Shown: one piece after another, positions 44,020 to 56,800 of the stretch
Layout of the letters: each line of letters starts with the position of its first letter
How positions within the stretch are numbered: position 1 is the first letter of the stretch
Translations under genes and position numbers: made by a program
Assembly: GCA_011319805.1 (NCBI GenBank)
Contig: SJRY01000248.1
Span: 1-64,000 of the forward strand
Source: Macrocybe gigantea
Lineage: Eukaryota > Basidiomycota > Agaricomycetes > Agaricales > Callistosporiaceae
Direction: 5' to 3'
DNA: 64,000 nt
The notes under the pieces: model-generated
Database searches by the model: none
Told to the model about the DNA's origin: nothing
The model's input: only the letters and a program-made list of their open reading frames with translations

Positions 44020-45855
44020 ATGCATAACTCTGTGAACTTACGCCTGGGGGCCCTGTCGGGCCTCATCTCGCTCGCCGTTCTCGTTTCGGCGCAGGCTCCC
44101 GCGTGAGCCAATTGTCATCCATCTGCGATGCCGACGAGCTCACGATGATGTGGATGTAGATTCAAGGGCGAACTGCTCGTCCAGCCGGTGTGGAACAGCG
44201 GTGGGGATGCTTCATCACCTCACATTAAGAGCTGCAAATCCCTGACCCTGACTTGCATCCAGCCAAATGTCTGACGGCCGCCTCCAATGCCGACGGGGCG
44301 GCTGTGGCCATACAGGGCTGCACCGGCGCCGCCGCGCAAAAGTGGACCTTTGAGGGCGGCAGTGTGAAGGTGTTCGGGAACAAATGCCTGGACATCCCTG
44401 GTGGGAACAACGCGGATGGGACGAAGCTCCAGATCTGGACCTGCACACCGAACAATGCCAATCAGCAGTTCTACTACAACGTGGTGAGCGACGTTATTTC
44501 ACGTCAGTGAGGCCGACGTTGACGTGTCTTGGGGGCGTTGCCTTAGTATGACAACCACCTGTCTTGGACTAACCGTGGCAAATGCCTCGACTTGAGCGGT
44601 GGAAACCAGGCTGACGGTAATCGAGTGAGTTTCTGGTCCTTTAAGCCATCAATTTGAATATCGACTGCGATGACCAGGTCCAAATTTGGGCCTGCAGCGG
44701 CAACCCGAACCAAGTCTGGAATGTAGGCTATGGTGTGAACGAGTTGCCCCAAACGAGTCAGGACGGCCAATTCGGAGTGAACAGATGTGGAACGACCTCC
44801 AGTCAGTCTTCTAATTGCCAGACAGCATGGATCAAGTAAGAAATATTTGATGTTTGCGTCTTTGTGCTAATCCTCCCCTTGCAAGCTCGGCAGAGGACTT
44901 TTGTCTTTGGGCTCCCCGTGAGTTGTGCGATCAGAATAATGAATGAAAGCGCTGATGAAGGATTGTCTCAGCCAACCCGAACAGCACCATTGGTGACACG
45001 GAGCGTGAGGAGATTGCGTGGTGCACCAAATCCGGCCGTGGCACTCGCTTGATCCCCGATGGAACCCTCAAAGGCGTTCATTTTGTCAAGACAAAGGACT
45101 ATGTCCAGGTCACTGGCGTCGGCGACTTTACGAAGATGAACATTCGTCCAGGTGATGCTGGTGGCGAGTTGGACAACCGTGGTGCAGATGGTGCGTTTGA
45201 AGTTGACCAGAATACATGAGCTTGCAACTGACAATCGTTGATCCCCAGGCAAAGGCAACCCAAGTAAGCGGCCTGTGATGAGCCTACACATAAAGAAGAA
45301 AATACTGACCCGTCTCTGCTCCCTGTAGTTGGTGGTCTTCTGTACGGCAACGCTTTCGGCAACGGCCTCCAGTACCATGAGTGGACAGAGTTCATTTCTG
45401 ATACCGAATTTTGCTTCCGTGCATGTGTCGGCCCGGACGCAACGAAGCTCTGCAATCACATTTATGATGAAATGGGCTGCCGCTGGGTACGTTGTCGGTT
45501 CTCATCTGATGGGAACACGGTCTAACACTTGTACTGGTAGAACATGCCTGCCAACTATGAGCCTGGTGTGTATGAAAACTGTGATGCCGACGACGAGTAA
45601 GTTGCACTTCTCTTACCATGTGGGCGGAGTTTTTACTCCCTTTCAAGTCTTCCTATGGGTGTATACGGCACGAGCACTTGGCACCAGGGTACTTCGCCAA
45701 CCCCACCTCCTCATCCTGCTGCGTCTTCATCAAACTGCCACGCCCTTCCGACAGTCGGTGTCACTCCGGCAAGGAAAAGACGTGACAACGGCTTCGAAAA
45801 GGTGTACGTGCCCTCTTTCCCCCAGATTACTCCTGCTCCAGTCCCTCGCTTCTGA
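44020..45855 (+). CDS. Secreted ricin-B-lectin protein, copy 2
   Basis: Eleven exons matching copy 1 one for one: 44020-44102, 44160-44200, 44263-44483, 44547-44624, 44678-44835, 44886-44917, 44972-45190, 45249-45263, 45329-45486, 45541-45596 and 45648-45855. Seven internal exons have identical lengths, including the 15-nt one; 422 residues. It has a signal peptide (LSGLISLAVLVSAQA), lectin QxW motifs (AQKWTF, NPNQVW) and the same C-terminal domain (STIGDTERE, HFVKTKDYVQVTG, YHEWTEFISDTEFCFRAC). It lacks one Gly-Asn pair present in copy 1 (exon 5 is 3 nt shorter). All donors are GT. Likely secreted and glycosylated at the cell wall or outside. A tandem duplication is certain; the functions of the copies may have diverged. 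Confidence 0.93.
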
Positions 45856-46348
45856 TCCAAGCCGCCTTCTGTTCGTCCAAGTACTTTTAACTCGTAGACC
45901 ATGGACTGTGGTAGTAGCCGGCGTTCTATTATAATATCAATTAATCAGAATATCCCTCTGCGTGAGAGGAACCGTACCATATGTCGAGAAGAAGTGTTAG
46001 TTAAGACAGGTGAGATGGCGCTGCACCGCCACAACTCAAACAGTCGACCTCAACCGCTGGTAATGGCGACCACCATGTCCATCTGGTCCTCATGAGTTCG
46101 AGCGTTCTCCTCCGCTTTTATTGGCTAATTCCCCATGAATTGGCTAACATCGCCTATCGCGACCTACATCATCGAACAAGCCGCTGAAAGCCTCGCCAAC
46201 TGATACCATCTCACCATCGTCGTCCATTTCTATCAATTGCTCACTATACCTGTCGATATCTTTATTCAAACCTCATATTCAATCGGGTGCTCTATTGACG
46301 TCTAGTTCATTGGAATTTTTAAAGTTCTCTCTGTTGTGGACGATTACT
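45856..46348. other. Intergenic
   Basis: 3' flank of lectin copy 2 and promoter of the arrestin-like gene. No coding signal; CT/AT-rich before 46349. Confidence 0.5.
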
Positions 46349-49300
46349 ATGGCTTCAGCACAGACAAGGCCTGAGCCTATGAATGCCTCGCCATATCACT
46401 CGAAGGTCAAGGTTTCGCTCATGTTAGCGGATCCGCTCTTCGTCGCTGGCACCCATGTCGCTGGAAAAATGGAGGTCGAGTGCAGGGCAGACAAGGGCCT
46501 CGGAATCGAAGTAATGATGGTCGAACTCTTTGGTTATCAAGGTCAGATCAGAATGTTGATGTCCATCGACGGAAAGGGCAGGCGCCTTTGCTAACGCCGA
46601 ATTTTTTCTCTCATTTGGCGAACAGAGCTGACGTCGAGAGATCATACTGCGACGTCAACATTCCTGCATAGTCGCAGACTCTTCCAAGGTCCAGGTCTTC
46701 CCCCCTCCAACGCCGTTCAGGCTCATCCACTTCCCGGGGACCCTCCGTTACCTCTGAATTACCATCAAGCTCGCCGAGGCATATCCACGTTCCTGTTCCG
46801 CCTGCCAATTCCCTCGACTTCGCCTTCTACCATCAACTTTGGCTCTGATCTGGCCAGAGTTAAGTATGAGCTTCGCGCCAGCGTGGGCGTCTTCTGGAAA
46901 GGAGAGAAGCGCCTCGTCACCAACAAACGTGATCTGGATGTGGTCGAAGGCTACGACGAAGACTTTTCATGGTCCGACCCAGAAGCCGTTATTGTTGGGG
47001 AACATGGGAAGGTCTGGATGCACGGCAGAATCGTCGGAGGCATCATCGTGGCTGGGGAAAGTGCTTGTTTGGAGTTACAAGTAAAGAACCATTCAAGCAA
47101 GAAGGTTTGTCGCGACGCTCGGAATTGAAGCCGTCAGCTCGCTTACTTCCATCCTTCAGAATACTGGCTTGTCCTTGAGTTTGACGCGCATGCTAATACT
47201 ACCTGGAATGAGCGACGTCAAAAAGCCCTCCTTGCAGATTTCCGACACTCTCGCCAACGTCTCATTCAAGGGTCCAGAATACATTATTGCTCCAGGTGTG
47301 GAAGGCGTCGCAAACCTCGTATTTGACGTGCCGAAGCATGCGCGAAGTGTACGAGGTGGGGCGTTAGAGGAAGCGAATCAGAAGCGCGGACAACGGAATC
47401 CTTATTTGAAATTCAGTGCGTCGTGAGCGTGAAGCTAAGCATGGGTTTAGGAAGGTTGGCATCTTTTACATGTTCCTTCTCGGCCCTTGCAGCTAACTTC
47501 TGGCATAGTAAAGATATACAACTAGATATCCCGGTACCTATAGTACATCCACTTGCTCTTCCTGAACTACCTACACCGGATCCTTATCAATCTCGACCAG
47601 GCTATCCTTACACTACACAAATGCCGTATTCGGAACAAATCGAACCTTGGCACCCGCATCCCTCTTCGCCCTTATCGTCGCCCGTCCCGGCCTTGGTTGA
47701 CCCAACTCGGGTTTGGCTACCTCCTCCTGCGTCAAACGCACCTCATCCGTATCAGTATTTCTCACCTCCGATAGAGGGGCAGCACTACTACTTCCCTCCA
47801 CCACCGAACGCCCCCGTATATGTGCCTGTGCGTCCCGTCAGCGCAGGATTGCCCGCTAATAATCTCGTCCTCGACGACAGCGCCGCCTCATTCTCTCAGC
47901 ATCTTCTGCTTCCTCTCGACGCCGGTCCGCTACAGGCCGCTGAGCCAGAGGAAGGGAAAGGAGAGCGTGCGATGCGCGTCACACAGCACCTGCGACTCTC
48001 ATCGCGACACAGATCGGTCTCCCCACAGTCGCATCGGTTCCCCATGCCGTCATCGCGGCCCCTTCCTGTGCCATCAGCTTCAACCCCACCACAGCGTGGG
48101 CGCAGCCTTCCTTCGCCGCCACTTAATATCCCTGCACAAGATATGCTCTCACTGACACCCGAAGCTGGCGTCGTCCATTCGCCTCGCCCGGTGCTATCCC
48201 CGAAACACTCGTTCAGTAAGGATCTGATCACGAACGACTCATTGCCTAAAAGCGAGAGAGTCGAGCAGTTAGAGCGGATGGCGGACGAGGTCGCTGCGGT
48301 CACAAGCGACCTATCGGGAGATATCCCGAAAGAGACGGTATCGGAAGCCAAAGCCGAGCCTAAACTGCATCAGCGACAGAAAGATGAACCGGCAGACATG
48401 AACAAGACGCTCCCCGTGCCACCCCCGCCTACAAGGAATGGCAAACGGCTGTCGCTTTTTCCACAACGGAAGAGAGTGGACTCGTACTTTGATGTAACAC
48501 CGATCCCACAACCCCCTGCATCACAGCCGGCCCCGCTGGATCGTGCCCCTCCAACACCCACGTTGACAGCCGTAACGCCAGCCAAGCTACCTCGCCAGCT
48601 GACGGACAAACTCGAGCTGAACGTCCTCGGCCAAGGAGAAAGCGGGCTCGATGCACTCGAACGCCGACTGCTTGCTGAAGTGGGAACGAGAAAGATCGAG
48701 GCCTCGGCGAAGCATCCGGACGTTCGGAGTGTCGTTCAGCCGATTGCGATCCCGAGCGCCAGCACGGACTCGGAACCCCTACACGACTCTGCGATCTCGA
48801 GCTTGACTCTGGCTGGCGGAGACGCGGAGAGGCCAGAGGGGGTTTAATACCCGTGCTTGCGCTGGAGCAGGAACCCGATCATGAGTTGGAGCAAGAACAT
48901 GATTCGGATGAGCGGACGCATCGGGCTGGGAAGTCGAGCGTCTCTGGGGATGAAAGATCGAGAAAGAGCAAGAAGGCGAGATCGAGGCGAGGGCATGACG
49001 GTGGGCTGTTCGTGACCGATGATAGGTCTGGAAAGAGAGATTCGGAAGATGAGAGGAGGAGTGGTAGGAAGAGAGAGAGGGGACGAACGCGTGAAGTGGA
49101 CGCCTACAGGACCAAGAAATCTGCCGCGAAAGGGAAAGTCGCAGCCTGGCTTGGTGCGATCGACCCCGAGGTGCCTCCTTTGGATGGGCTTGTTCCTCCG
49201 AACCTCACGGTCGACCAGAACGTGGTTCGTTCGAATGAAGAGGCGCCTGCCGTCACCGAAATCAGTCAAGACAGCAAGACGCCGGAAGATGTCGACATGG

Positions 49301-50256
49301 ATGATGTTGATGCTGCGGTCTCCTCAGCTCCAAACCCTCGGTCGTCAGGCTTCGTCCCAATCGGAACGTTCAAAAGAGACACCTTCCACCGCCGCCCACA
49401 TGCAAAGGACGTGACTGTGGAAGAGGAGGCAAAGAAGGTTGCAGAGTTGTGGTCTTCATCTCCTGCTGCGGGATCGCCGACCACTCCTCTGATATCACCG
49501 GCTCGCGCTCGTCAATCGATCAGGACGGATCGCAGGGTTTCTCCGCCCTCAGCGTCGCCCATTAGGCAAGGCGAAAATCAGGACAAAGTGGAATTGATCC
49601 CGAATTTATCAAAGCAGCTGCGACCATCTGTCGTGATCCCGGCTTTGCAGTCACCGGAGAGAAGGCCCGTCCAGCCCTCCTCTCGACTACCCGTCTTTTC
49701 ACCGCAAGCTCGACTCGATCCAGAAGTGAAGTACGACATCCGATCAGCTCGTGGTGGGAGAGGCGGCATTGTGACTAGTGTGGCGGCTATCTGGGCGTCT
49801 GGCGGTCTTTCTGAGGCGCCGAAGTCGAATGATGCTGGGAAGGCAACTCCTGCGGTCCCCAGTCCCCACAGAGCTAACCGGGTGCTTTCTAAGAGGAACC
49901 CACAGGCGCTTGCCACGACAACGCCTGACACGACCGTGCCCAAAATCACCGAGCCTTCTCCAGCCCGACGGCTAGGACCAGTGCCTGTTATCAAATCTTC
50001 CTCGGTCCCTGCCATTATCTCGTCCTCCCATGCGACACCTACTTTGTCTTCCACCGCCTCGCTCGCTAGATCTGCGGCCTCGGCGCCTAGAACAAAGCCT
50101 GCTTTGAAGACGATCGTGGAAACTGAACCGAAATCCGATGTCCGATCGCAAGGCGCTACCCCAAAGGTTGGGCCTATGAAGACCTCCGGCGCAGCAGATT
50201 TGGCTTTCGGACAGGCTCGTCTCCGAGATCTGATAAAGAAGTATCAAGGTACCTGA
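46349..50256 (+). CDS. Arrestin-like protein with long disordered tail
   Basis: Exons 46349-46541, 46626-47104, 47160-47454 and 47510-50256; about 1,230 residues. The first 360 residues look like an arrestin fold: VKVSLMLADPLFVAG, GKMEVECR, then RVKYELRASVGVFWKG and VKNHSSKKNTGLSLSLTR (start of the second arrestin domain), SFKGPEYIIAPGV and VSVKLSMGLG with IQLDIPVPIVHP. The rest is Pro/Ser-rich with PPPP clusters, then basic and acidic stretches, and ends ARLRDLIKKYQG. Fungal arrestin-related adaptors recruit ubiquitin ligases to membrane transporters or act in pH signalling. I see no clear PPxY motif. Two one-base breaks: near 47397, and at the G5 run 48838-48842 where a stop interrupts the tail. 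Both frames read as the same protein. Confidence 0.8.
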
Positions 50257-50700
50257 AACGCAACATTCGTTCTGATATCCATCTGTTCTGTCGTCCATAC
50301 CTTTGTTTTGCTATACACATTGCAACTGTCTCGTCTTTTCTTTTGCTTACTTTATTTCATTCGATTCTCGCTTCGTTCTTGTATTTGTTTCATTGTAACG
50401 CCCTTGTCACGAACTACTCACGAGTCCTGTACTGTAGTCATTGATTTCAATCAAATTACTTTGGCAACACCAAACGGTAGGTACAACATAAATATATGTA
50501 CAGAATGCCTAGCACCGAAGCTAGGCGGGAAGAAGGAAACCCGTAAACAATGGCATCAAATGCACCATCTCTAGATTATTAATCAAGGTGTAAGAGGGGT
50601 GAATAAGTGAATGGCTCATAATCGAAAATGCAAGTATTAATACAGTTACGGTGTTGTCAAAGCGTTAGAGAATTGTGAGACAGATGTGGATTTTTCATCT
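50257..50700. other. Convergent spacer
   Basis: AT-rich, between two 3' ends; nothing else seen. Confidence 0.5.
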
Positions 50701-51689
50701 TCAGACGACACTTTGCAAGAAATCGATGTGGAACTGTCTCCAATCCATGGGTACCGAATCAGTCCATTCTGCTTTGTCTTCGTTGAGGGCTTCTCCCCCA
50801 GGCGATGGAAGGTCCTCTTCCTCAGCTTCTACAACCCAATAACTGTCACGCTGGTCATTATTGGGGGTGCGGTACTGGAACGAGGAACGACGGGAATGAG
50901 AAGGAAGGGGCATGGTCTGCACAGACGTAGGACGTTCACGTCGGCGCGGCAGGTGAAGGAAGGAATGATCCGGAGACAAAGACAGAAACGATTCGCGTTT
51001 TGGTTCTGAGGAGGGACATGGTGTGTCTAAAAGGTCCGCGAAAAAGGATTTTGAGTCGGGGGAAGCAGCGAAAGGATCGATTGTCTCGTAGCGGCCCGTG
51101 CCCTTTCCACTGCATGTGGAGATCAGCCAGTGAGGGATAAAACGAACTTGGGATCGCCTGACCTCGTGCAGGACGGCGTGTACGGGCCTCCTGGCGTGAT
51201 CCACACGTCAAACGTGTCCGAGGCGTCGGACATAGCCTGGGATATGGAAAGGCGCGACGAGCGGCTAGTCGAAGAGGACGATCCCGCTGGGCTGGGCGCG
51301 TTGCGGTCGAACAGCCACGTCGAGAAAGTGACGATGGAAGAGCGTCGCTCCTTCTTCGAGGAACGGGGCTCTGTCAGGTCTGAAGGCGAAGAGATGATCA
51401 TGGATTTGATTCGGGAATGACGTTTCGTGGCGTTAACGTTCTGAGAACCATTTCGTCGGGCAGTCGGCGTAGCCTGCGTGTCATTTTTGGGCTGCGATAG
51501 TTGGTGAGACTTGGTGTTGATGACGAGGGACAGGCGGCGCGCCGGATGAGCCATGACGCTGAAACCTGACCTGAAGAAATCAGAGTACGACCGCAGGCCC
51601 TTTTGTTGGTGCATCGTCGGACGCGATGGTCGGTCGATGGGGTTGACAAGGATGCCAGTGAAGCCGGAATGTTTATATTCATTGGGCAT
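50701..51689 (-). CDS. Ser-rich basic hypothetical protein
   Basis: Exons 51148-51689 and 50701-51109, with a 38-nt intron (GTTCGT...TGCAG); 316 residues if the ATG at 51689 is used. An internal ATG near 51555 (MAHPARRLSLV) may be the true start. The protein has many Ser/Arg clusters (KRHSRIKSM, SSKKERRSSIV, SSSSTSRSSRLS) and putative kinase sites, and ends with a Trp-containing segment (SVPMDWRQFHIDFLQSV). No family recognised. Probably disordered and phosphorylated; location unknown. Convergent with the arrestin-like gene. Confidence 0.55.
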
Positions 51690-52623
51690 GTCAATGTGGC
51701 GGTGACGCAGATGGAATCATTTCACCTGCATAATCCTTCCCAGGAGGCCTCCAACGGCCAGTCAGGAGATAGTGAGGTCGTAATGCAGCTAAAAGCGCCC
51801 TGGGACGCGAGCACCTGATTCGGCCCCAAGGCGATATCAACAGGTTGGAGCCCTGGGCAGAACAGCCTTCTATTTTGTCTCGTGAAATAGCGCAACGAAG
51901 AGAAAACTGTCGAGTTTTACTCACATCACATCATGCAGAAGCTTGATTCGAATGTACATGTCCGCACTGGCGAAGCGCTTTATCATATACATAGCTTTTC
52001 GGAGGCCTGACACGTAACAAGGTACAAGATGCTGGGAAACAGCAATGGGCTGCCGTGGTCATGGTCAGCAAGATTAAATGAATATCATTTGATTCTGGCG
52101 AAGTCGACGCTTCTTTATGGACGGTTGGCTTCTCGCTATTGCTTGCCATGGCCATCGTCATGGTAATGTTCGCCTTGGGAAAGTTTCAGTTTACCTCGGA
52201 ATAGCGAGAACTAGCGCCCGAGCCCCCCGATGAGAGGACAGTGAAATGTGCATGAGCTCTCATCGTAGTCGCAAATCAGCTGTGCAGTTGATGACCTTGC
52301 CATGTCATGCTCACAATTCGCCAACTATCACCAACGTCAGTCGCTCCCGAATAACGATTCTATGACTATAATGGGAAGAACAAGACAAGAATAGACGATG
52401 AAACATTATAACGACAGTCGAAATCTTGATGAGATGAGCTAAGGCTGCAAGACTGGAATAAAGGCAAGGCGACATCCATCAGTCCAGAGTGGTCGAAATA
52501 GCAGGACTCCATCTCTGCTGTGCATTGATTGCAATCGCCTGCATCGCCGCATTGGACAGCTCCGAGTTGACTTGGATTGCGATACAAATGCGCAGAGGGA
52601 TCGCCCCGTAGTAACAAGCCGGT
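51690..52623. other. Intergenic, 0.9 kb
   Basis: No supported gene. Short frames on the minus strand lack motifs. Confidence 0.5.
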
Positions 52624-52960
52624 TTACTTTGCTTGCAGGCGCGCCTGAGCCAATCTGTCCTTCTGGGCGTCTTCTATGACCCTCCTTTTGTTGAAATAAT
52701 CAATCTGTCCAAGTCGTCTGGTTTCAGCTGTCACGTCTCGCAGACGAGAAAGCATGGAAACGTACCCAGCTTTTAGCACAGTTTCCCTCGTATTCTTTGA
52801 GCTCAGGCGCGCAAGTCTTTCCTTCATCCCCCGGCTTGACAACTCCTGCCTTATTTAAACACGCGAAGTAGGCGTCCCGACTTTCCCAACATTTCTGCCG
52901 GTCCTGCCTCATCGGGACCTCTGCATCCTTGGATTTCGACCCTCCAAAGAACCAGCTCAT
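52624..52960 (-). CDS. COA6: Cytochrome c oxidase assembly factor COA6
   Basis: Exons 52766-52960 and 52624-52704; 91 residues. The twin cysteine motif is exact for COA6: CWESRDAYFAC (Cys24-Cys34, CX9C) and Cys50-Cys61 (CX10C), each in a helix, joined by VKPGDEG. The second exon gives IDYFNKRRVIEDAQKDRLA, the family's C-terminal helix. The protein works in the mitochondrial intermembrane space, delivering copper to the CuA site of Cox2 with Sco proteins. It has no cleavable presequence, as expected for Mia40-imported proteins. The start at 52960 (MSWFFGGSKSK) gives the usual short N-tail. It is divergent from the TBC gene. Confidence 0.95.
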
Positions 52961-53834
52961 TCTCGTTGAGTGAATTCTTCGACGTAGTGACGGCAGAGGA
53001 CGACAGGACAGTGACAAGTTCCCACTGCCGTTGTTGACAGATCATGTGACTATTGTCGCAAAGGCGTTTTCCGGATTGCAATGGCCAACATGACCGAAGA
53101 TCACTTGAAGATTCTGAGATAAATCCTGAAATGAGTTTCCGTCCTTCAATCTAGCAAGACCAACTCTGACACTACGTAGGAGTAATAGTAGTAATAGTAA
53201 GTGATTAATGGCAACATTAGCAGAGATCAGATTCGAGCACGATGATGTCCGCATCACGGATGGGTATTGAGCGATCGCGATCATGGCCTATGGTCTGATA
53301 ACTGGCGCTGGCCTAAGAAAAAAAAATGCAGCGTGCAGCTGATATGTTGTACCCTCATGATACGTGCATGCATGATCGATCAATTAGAACAATGCACACT
53401 TTTGGCGAGAGAAGTCCCTGCATTACCACAAAACGTGGTTTTTGAAGGGAAGACGGTGATTTCTTTTTTGTTCATTGTTCGTTGATAACATCCTTCGACA
53501 CCTAAAAACTTGAGGATAGATAGATCGCTTAAAATGAAGGCCAGTTCGTGTCACGCGGATTAGTCAGCAATTTTTCATTTGTGGACAGGGCCACCGTCGT
53601 TGTGAAGTCACTCTCTTCCTCACTCCACCATTATAATTACCTGCTGGTAAAACTCGTTCCAGAGATTGTGTATCTCGTCTTATTGCCTTGGGTGCCTCAG
53701 TTGGGGTTTCTCATCATATCTTATCTGACATTGAGCCCACGAGGCCGAGCCGAATCCAGTTTGGACGTCACTGGTTAGGCCGGAATTGAAACGAGGCAGA
53801 CGATGCTCGGGGGCTCTAGACAGTTGGAACTACC
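52961..53834. promoter_or_regulatory. Divergent upstream region, COA6 and TBC genes
   Basis: 874 bp with both promoters. A short TAG/TAGTAA-like repeat lies near 53180-53205. No further signal. Confidence 0.45.
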
Positions 53835-56800
53835 ATGACATCCATGAACTCCAAGACTCCAGTGCACTCTCACCCTCTCTCTCTCGACGAAACCCCTTCT
53901 CGGGGCCGTCGGAGCCGCCATGGCCTGGAGCCCGACTCCGCAAACAAGCCCCCGTCGACTTATTTCACCCTGAAAGCACAGCTCGAGAACAGCACGCCAG
54001 ATGCACCAAATTGGGGCGGAAGCGTGCGCGGACACGGCAAGAACGTGGAGAAACGCCAATCGTTCGATGCGAAAAGCAGCCAGAGTCGCAGGCCATCCGT
54101 CAATTCCTTGGCTGGTTTGTGGGACAAACCGAACGGGCAGGTCCCTTTGTTCGTCGTTGGATCGCCCCGCGAACGTATGCTAACCCAAATGCACGGCTCC
54201 AAGAGAGTTAGTTCGGACATTCTCGTTTCAAATGATGCCGATTCCGATGTGTTTGGATCGTCGAGCATCACGACCCAGATTCTGGGGACGAAATGGCATG
54301 AATACTCTGACGAGGCGATACAGTCTGCGATATCAAAGCTCAGCGTTTCGGAATCACCTGCCGATGCACCCAGTCATACATATCACGCTGCGCTACGCGT
54401 GCTTTCCTCCGCGCTCCACAATTTGACACGCGTGAGGGTGGAATTGGAGGAACAAAGGCGATCGCTGCAAGAGAAGGAAATCGCCAGAAGGGAACGGGCA
54501 GACGCGTTGCTCAATGAACTGCAGCCATCAGAGCAGGAGATGGCGAAGCGCGTTATCCAGTCTGTATTCGCGGATGCGGATGAAACTCAGCACCAAGTCA
54601 AGCGGCAACATAGTATCAGAGTTAGTGCCCTCTTTATCTTTCATAAGGGTGCTCTCAAGCCTTTACTCTCTGTGACAGTCGCTTTCGGAATCATTAAGTG
54701 AAGCGCTTGCCGACGAGGTCCTTCACTCTTTCAACATGCCTGAGCAGACTTTGACTCCTACGCCAGAAGAGTCCAGAGCAACCGCCGACTCAGTCGTAGC
54801 TCCAGTCTCTTCCACACCTTCTATCTCACCCGGTGATGGCTCAACGCCTACGTTACCTGCCAATCATGCTTTGGATGACCGCGGACAGGGTCGTAACGAT
54901 CCGACTACAGTCCTGGAACGAACGCGGCAGGAACGTCCCTCCATGGGTGACTGGATGGGTAGCTGGTGGGGCAGAGGAAGACCGCATTCCCGCCCCTCGT
55001 CCATCCTAAGCAATGAGGTGGATAAAGACACTTCTATACCAACCGATACACCAATCGTCCCGAATATCAACCGTAAGGAACACCGGCGCAAGTCTGCTAA
55101 AAGCGTCTTTGGCACTCTTGGAATCTCCGTCTTGAATCCTATTCCTCCAAAGAAACCTTCCGCGATCATAGACAACACGGTCACATTGCCTAGCACATCC
55201 TCCGATACCGCCTCTATACGATCCACTCGCACGAATACCCCATCCATCTCGGCCGTTGCTTCCGCTATCACTTCGCCCATTCAAACTACGTTTGTGCCTT
55301 CCCTTGCGGCCCCGACTCTCACCACTAGCCTCGACAATACAGAATCGCAGGCATCAGGGGACTCTCTCACTACATCATCCACACAAGAAGAGTCACCTAC
55401 CATGATGCAAGGCTCGTCTTTGCGAGCCATTACCAACGCCACACGGGTGATGACCTCCGATCCGTCCAGCATACTCTGGGACCAAGGGCGCGAAACCAGC
55501 TCCACCATTGCGAAGCTGGCATACAAGCTTATCAAAATTGCTAGGGACGAGGGTTTGACATTCCGGGAACGTCCTAAAGAGCGCAAGGAGCCCAAAGCCG
55601 GCAACCCGATCCCAGACGCGGACAAGTCCGGTCCGACGCCTATCATCAGTTCGTCGAGTGGCCTTGACGCGACGACGACCTTGACGCGTGCCTTGGGCAG
55701 CCAGCTCGATGGCCTTCGGAAGAGTAGATCCAGGACTGCAAGTGTCTTGCAGGGTGCCGCATCGACGTTTTCATCGCCTGTGTTCAGCTCCTTCATGGCG
55801 CCGCAACAAAGGAGGCCTCTGGCTCCTCAGGACCGGACAACTAGCAACAAGACTTTGGATTCTTTATCGACGTCGGGAGTGAAGTCGTCTGGTGCTCAGG
55901 CTCAGCCCGCTGCAGCCCCTGCTGTCCAGAAATCGCTTTCAGTCCCACTGGAGTCGATTATCCCTGCCATGGCCAAGCCACCTACGCAATACCTATCCAG
56001 GACATACACGCCTCTCACCGCCCGCGAGTTCCACTTCTCCATCCCCTTGCCTCATGCCGCATCACGCTTTACAGTGTACTACGATGAGCAGAACCAACGG
56101 CCGTTGACGGATCGATATGGCTTCATGTATGACGTGGCCCAGTACGACGTCCTTCTGCTCATACGAGCCATCGAATGCGGGAACACTGCGCCGGCCTGCT
56201 TGACAGGTGTGAAGATCGCAGACAGGCAAGAAGACAATAATTGGCCTGGCGATGACGATGACGACGAATGCGAAGGCAAGCCAATTATCGAGATCGTGAA
56301 GGGAAGTTGCACATGTGAAGGGGAATGGGACGCTCAAAGCTTGCGCGGGCATGGACAAGTTCCCGCTACCTTGGACTCCTCTCTGCTTGACTCGCGTTCC
56401 AGCATCCAGTCGCGCTCCTCGTCAAACAGCCGGAAACGCTCCTCCACTGCGGCTTCGGGCTTCGCTTCCTCCGTTGTCACGTCGATGACGTCCATCCTGT
56501 CCGTGACTTCGGATACGCCCCGCCACGCGTGCGCGAACACCATCAGAAAGCTGCTTCAGCAGTTGACGGAACTTCACGATCAGCGTCAGAAGAGCCAGCA
56601 GAAGGAATGGAACGCGTTTTTGAAACAGAGGAAGAAGACGAAGGCGGCGAAGGCATCCCATGTCGCACAGCCGTCTTCCTTTGTCGCTAATAGCTCTGGC
56701 GTGGCTGCCATGCTCGGTCTGGGTACTGCTGGCGAGGAAGACGAGCTCTCTCACAGTGAAGGCCTGATTGGATTCGCACAGTTGGGCTTCTCGTCCAACA

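Noticed and set aside
41660..44835. Ricin-type domain as a possible toxin
   Set aside because: Only the sugar-binding beta-trefoil is present; there is no RNA N-glycosidase chain. The second domain is the mushroom glycoprotein module.
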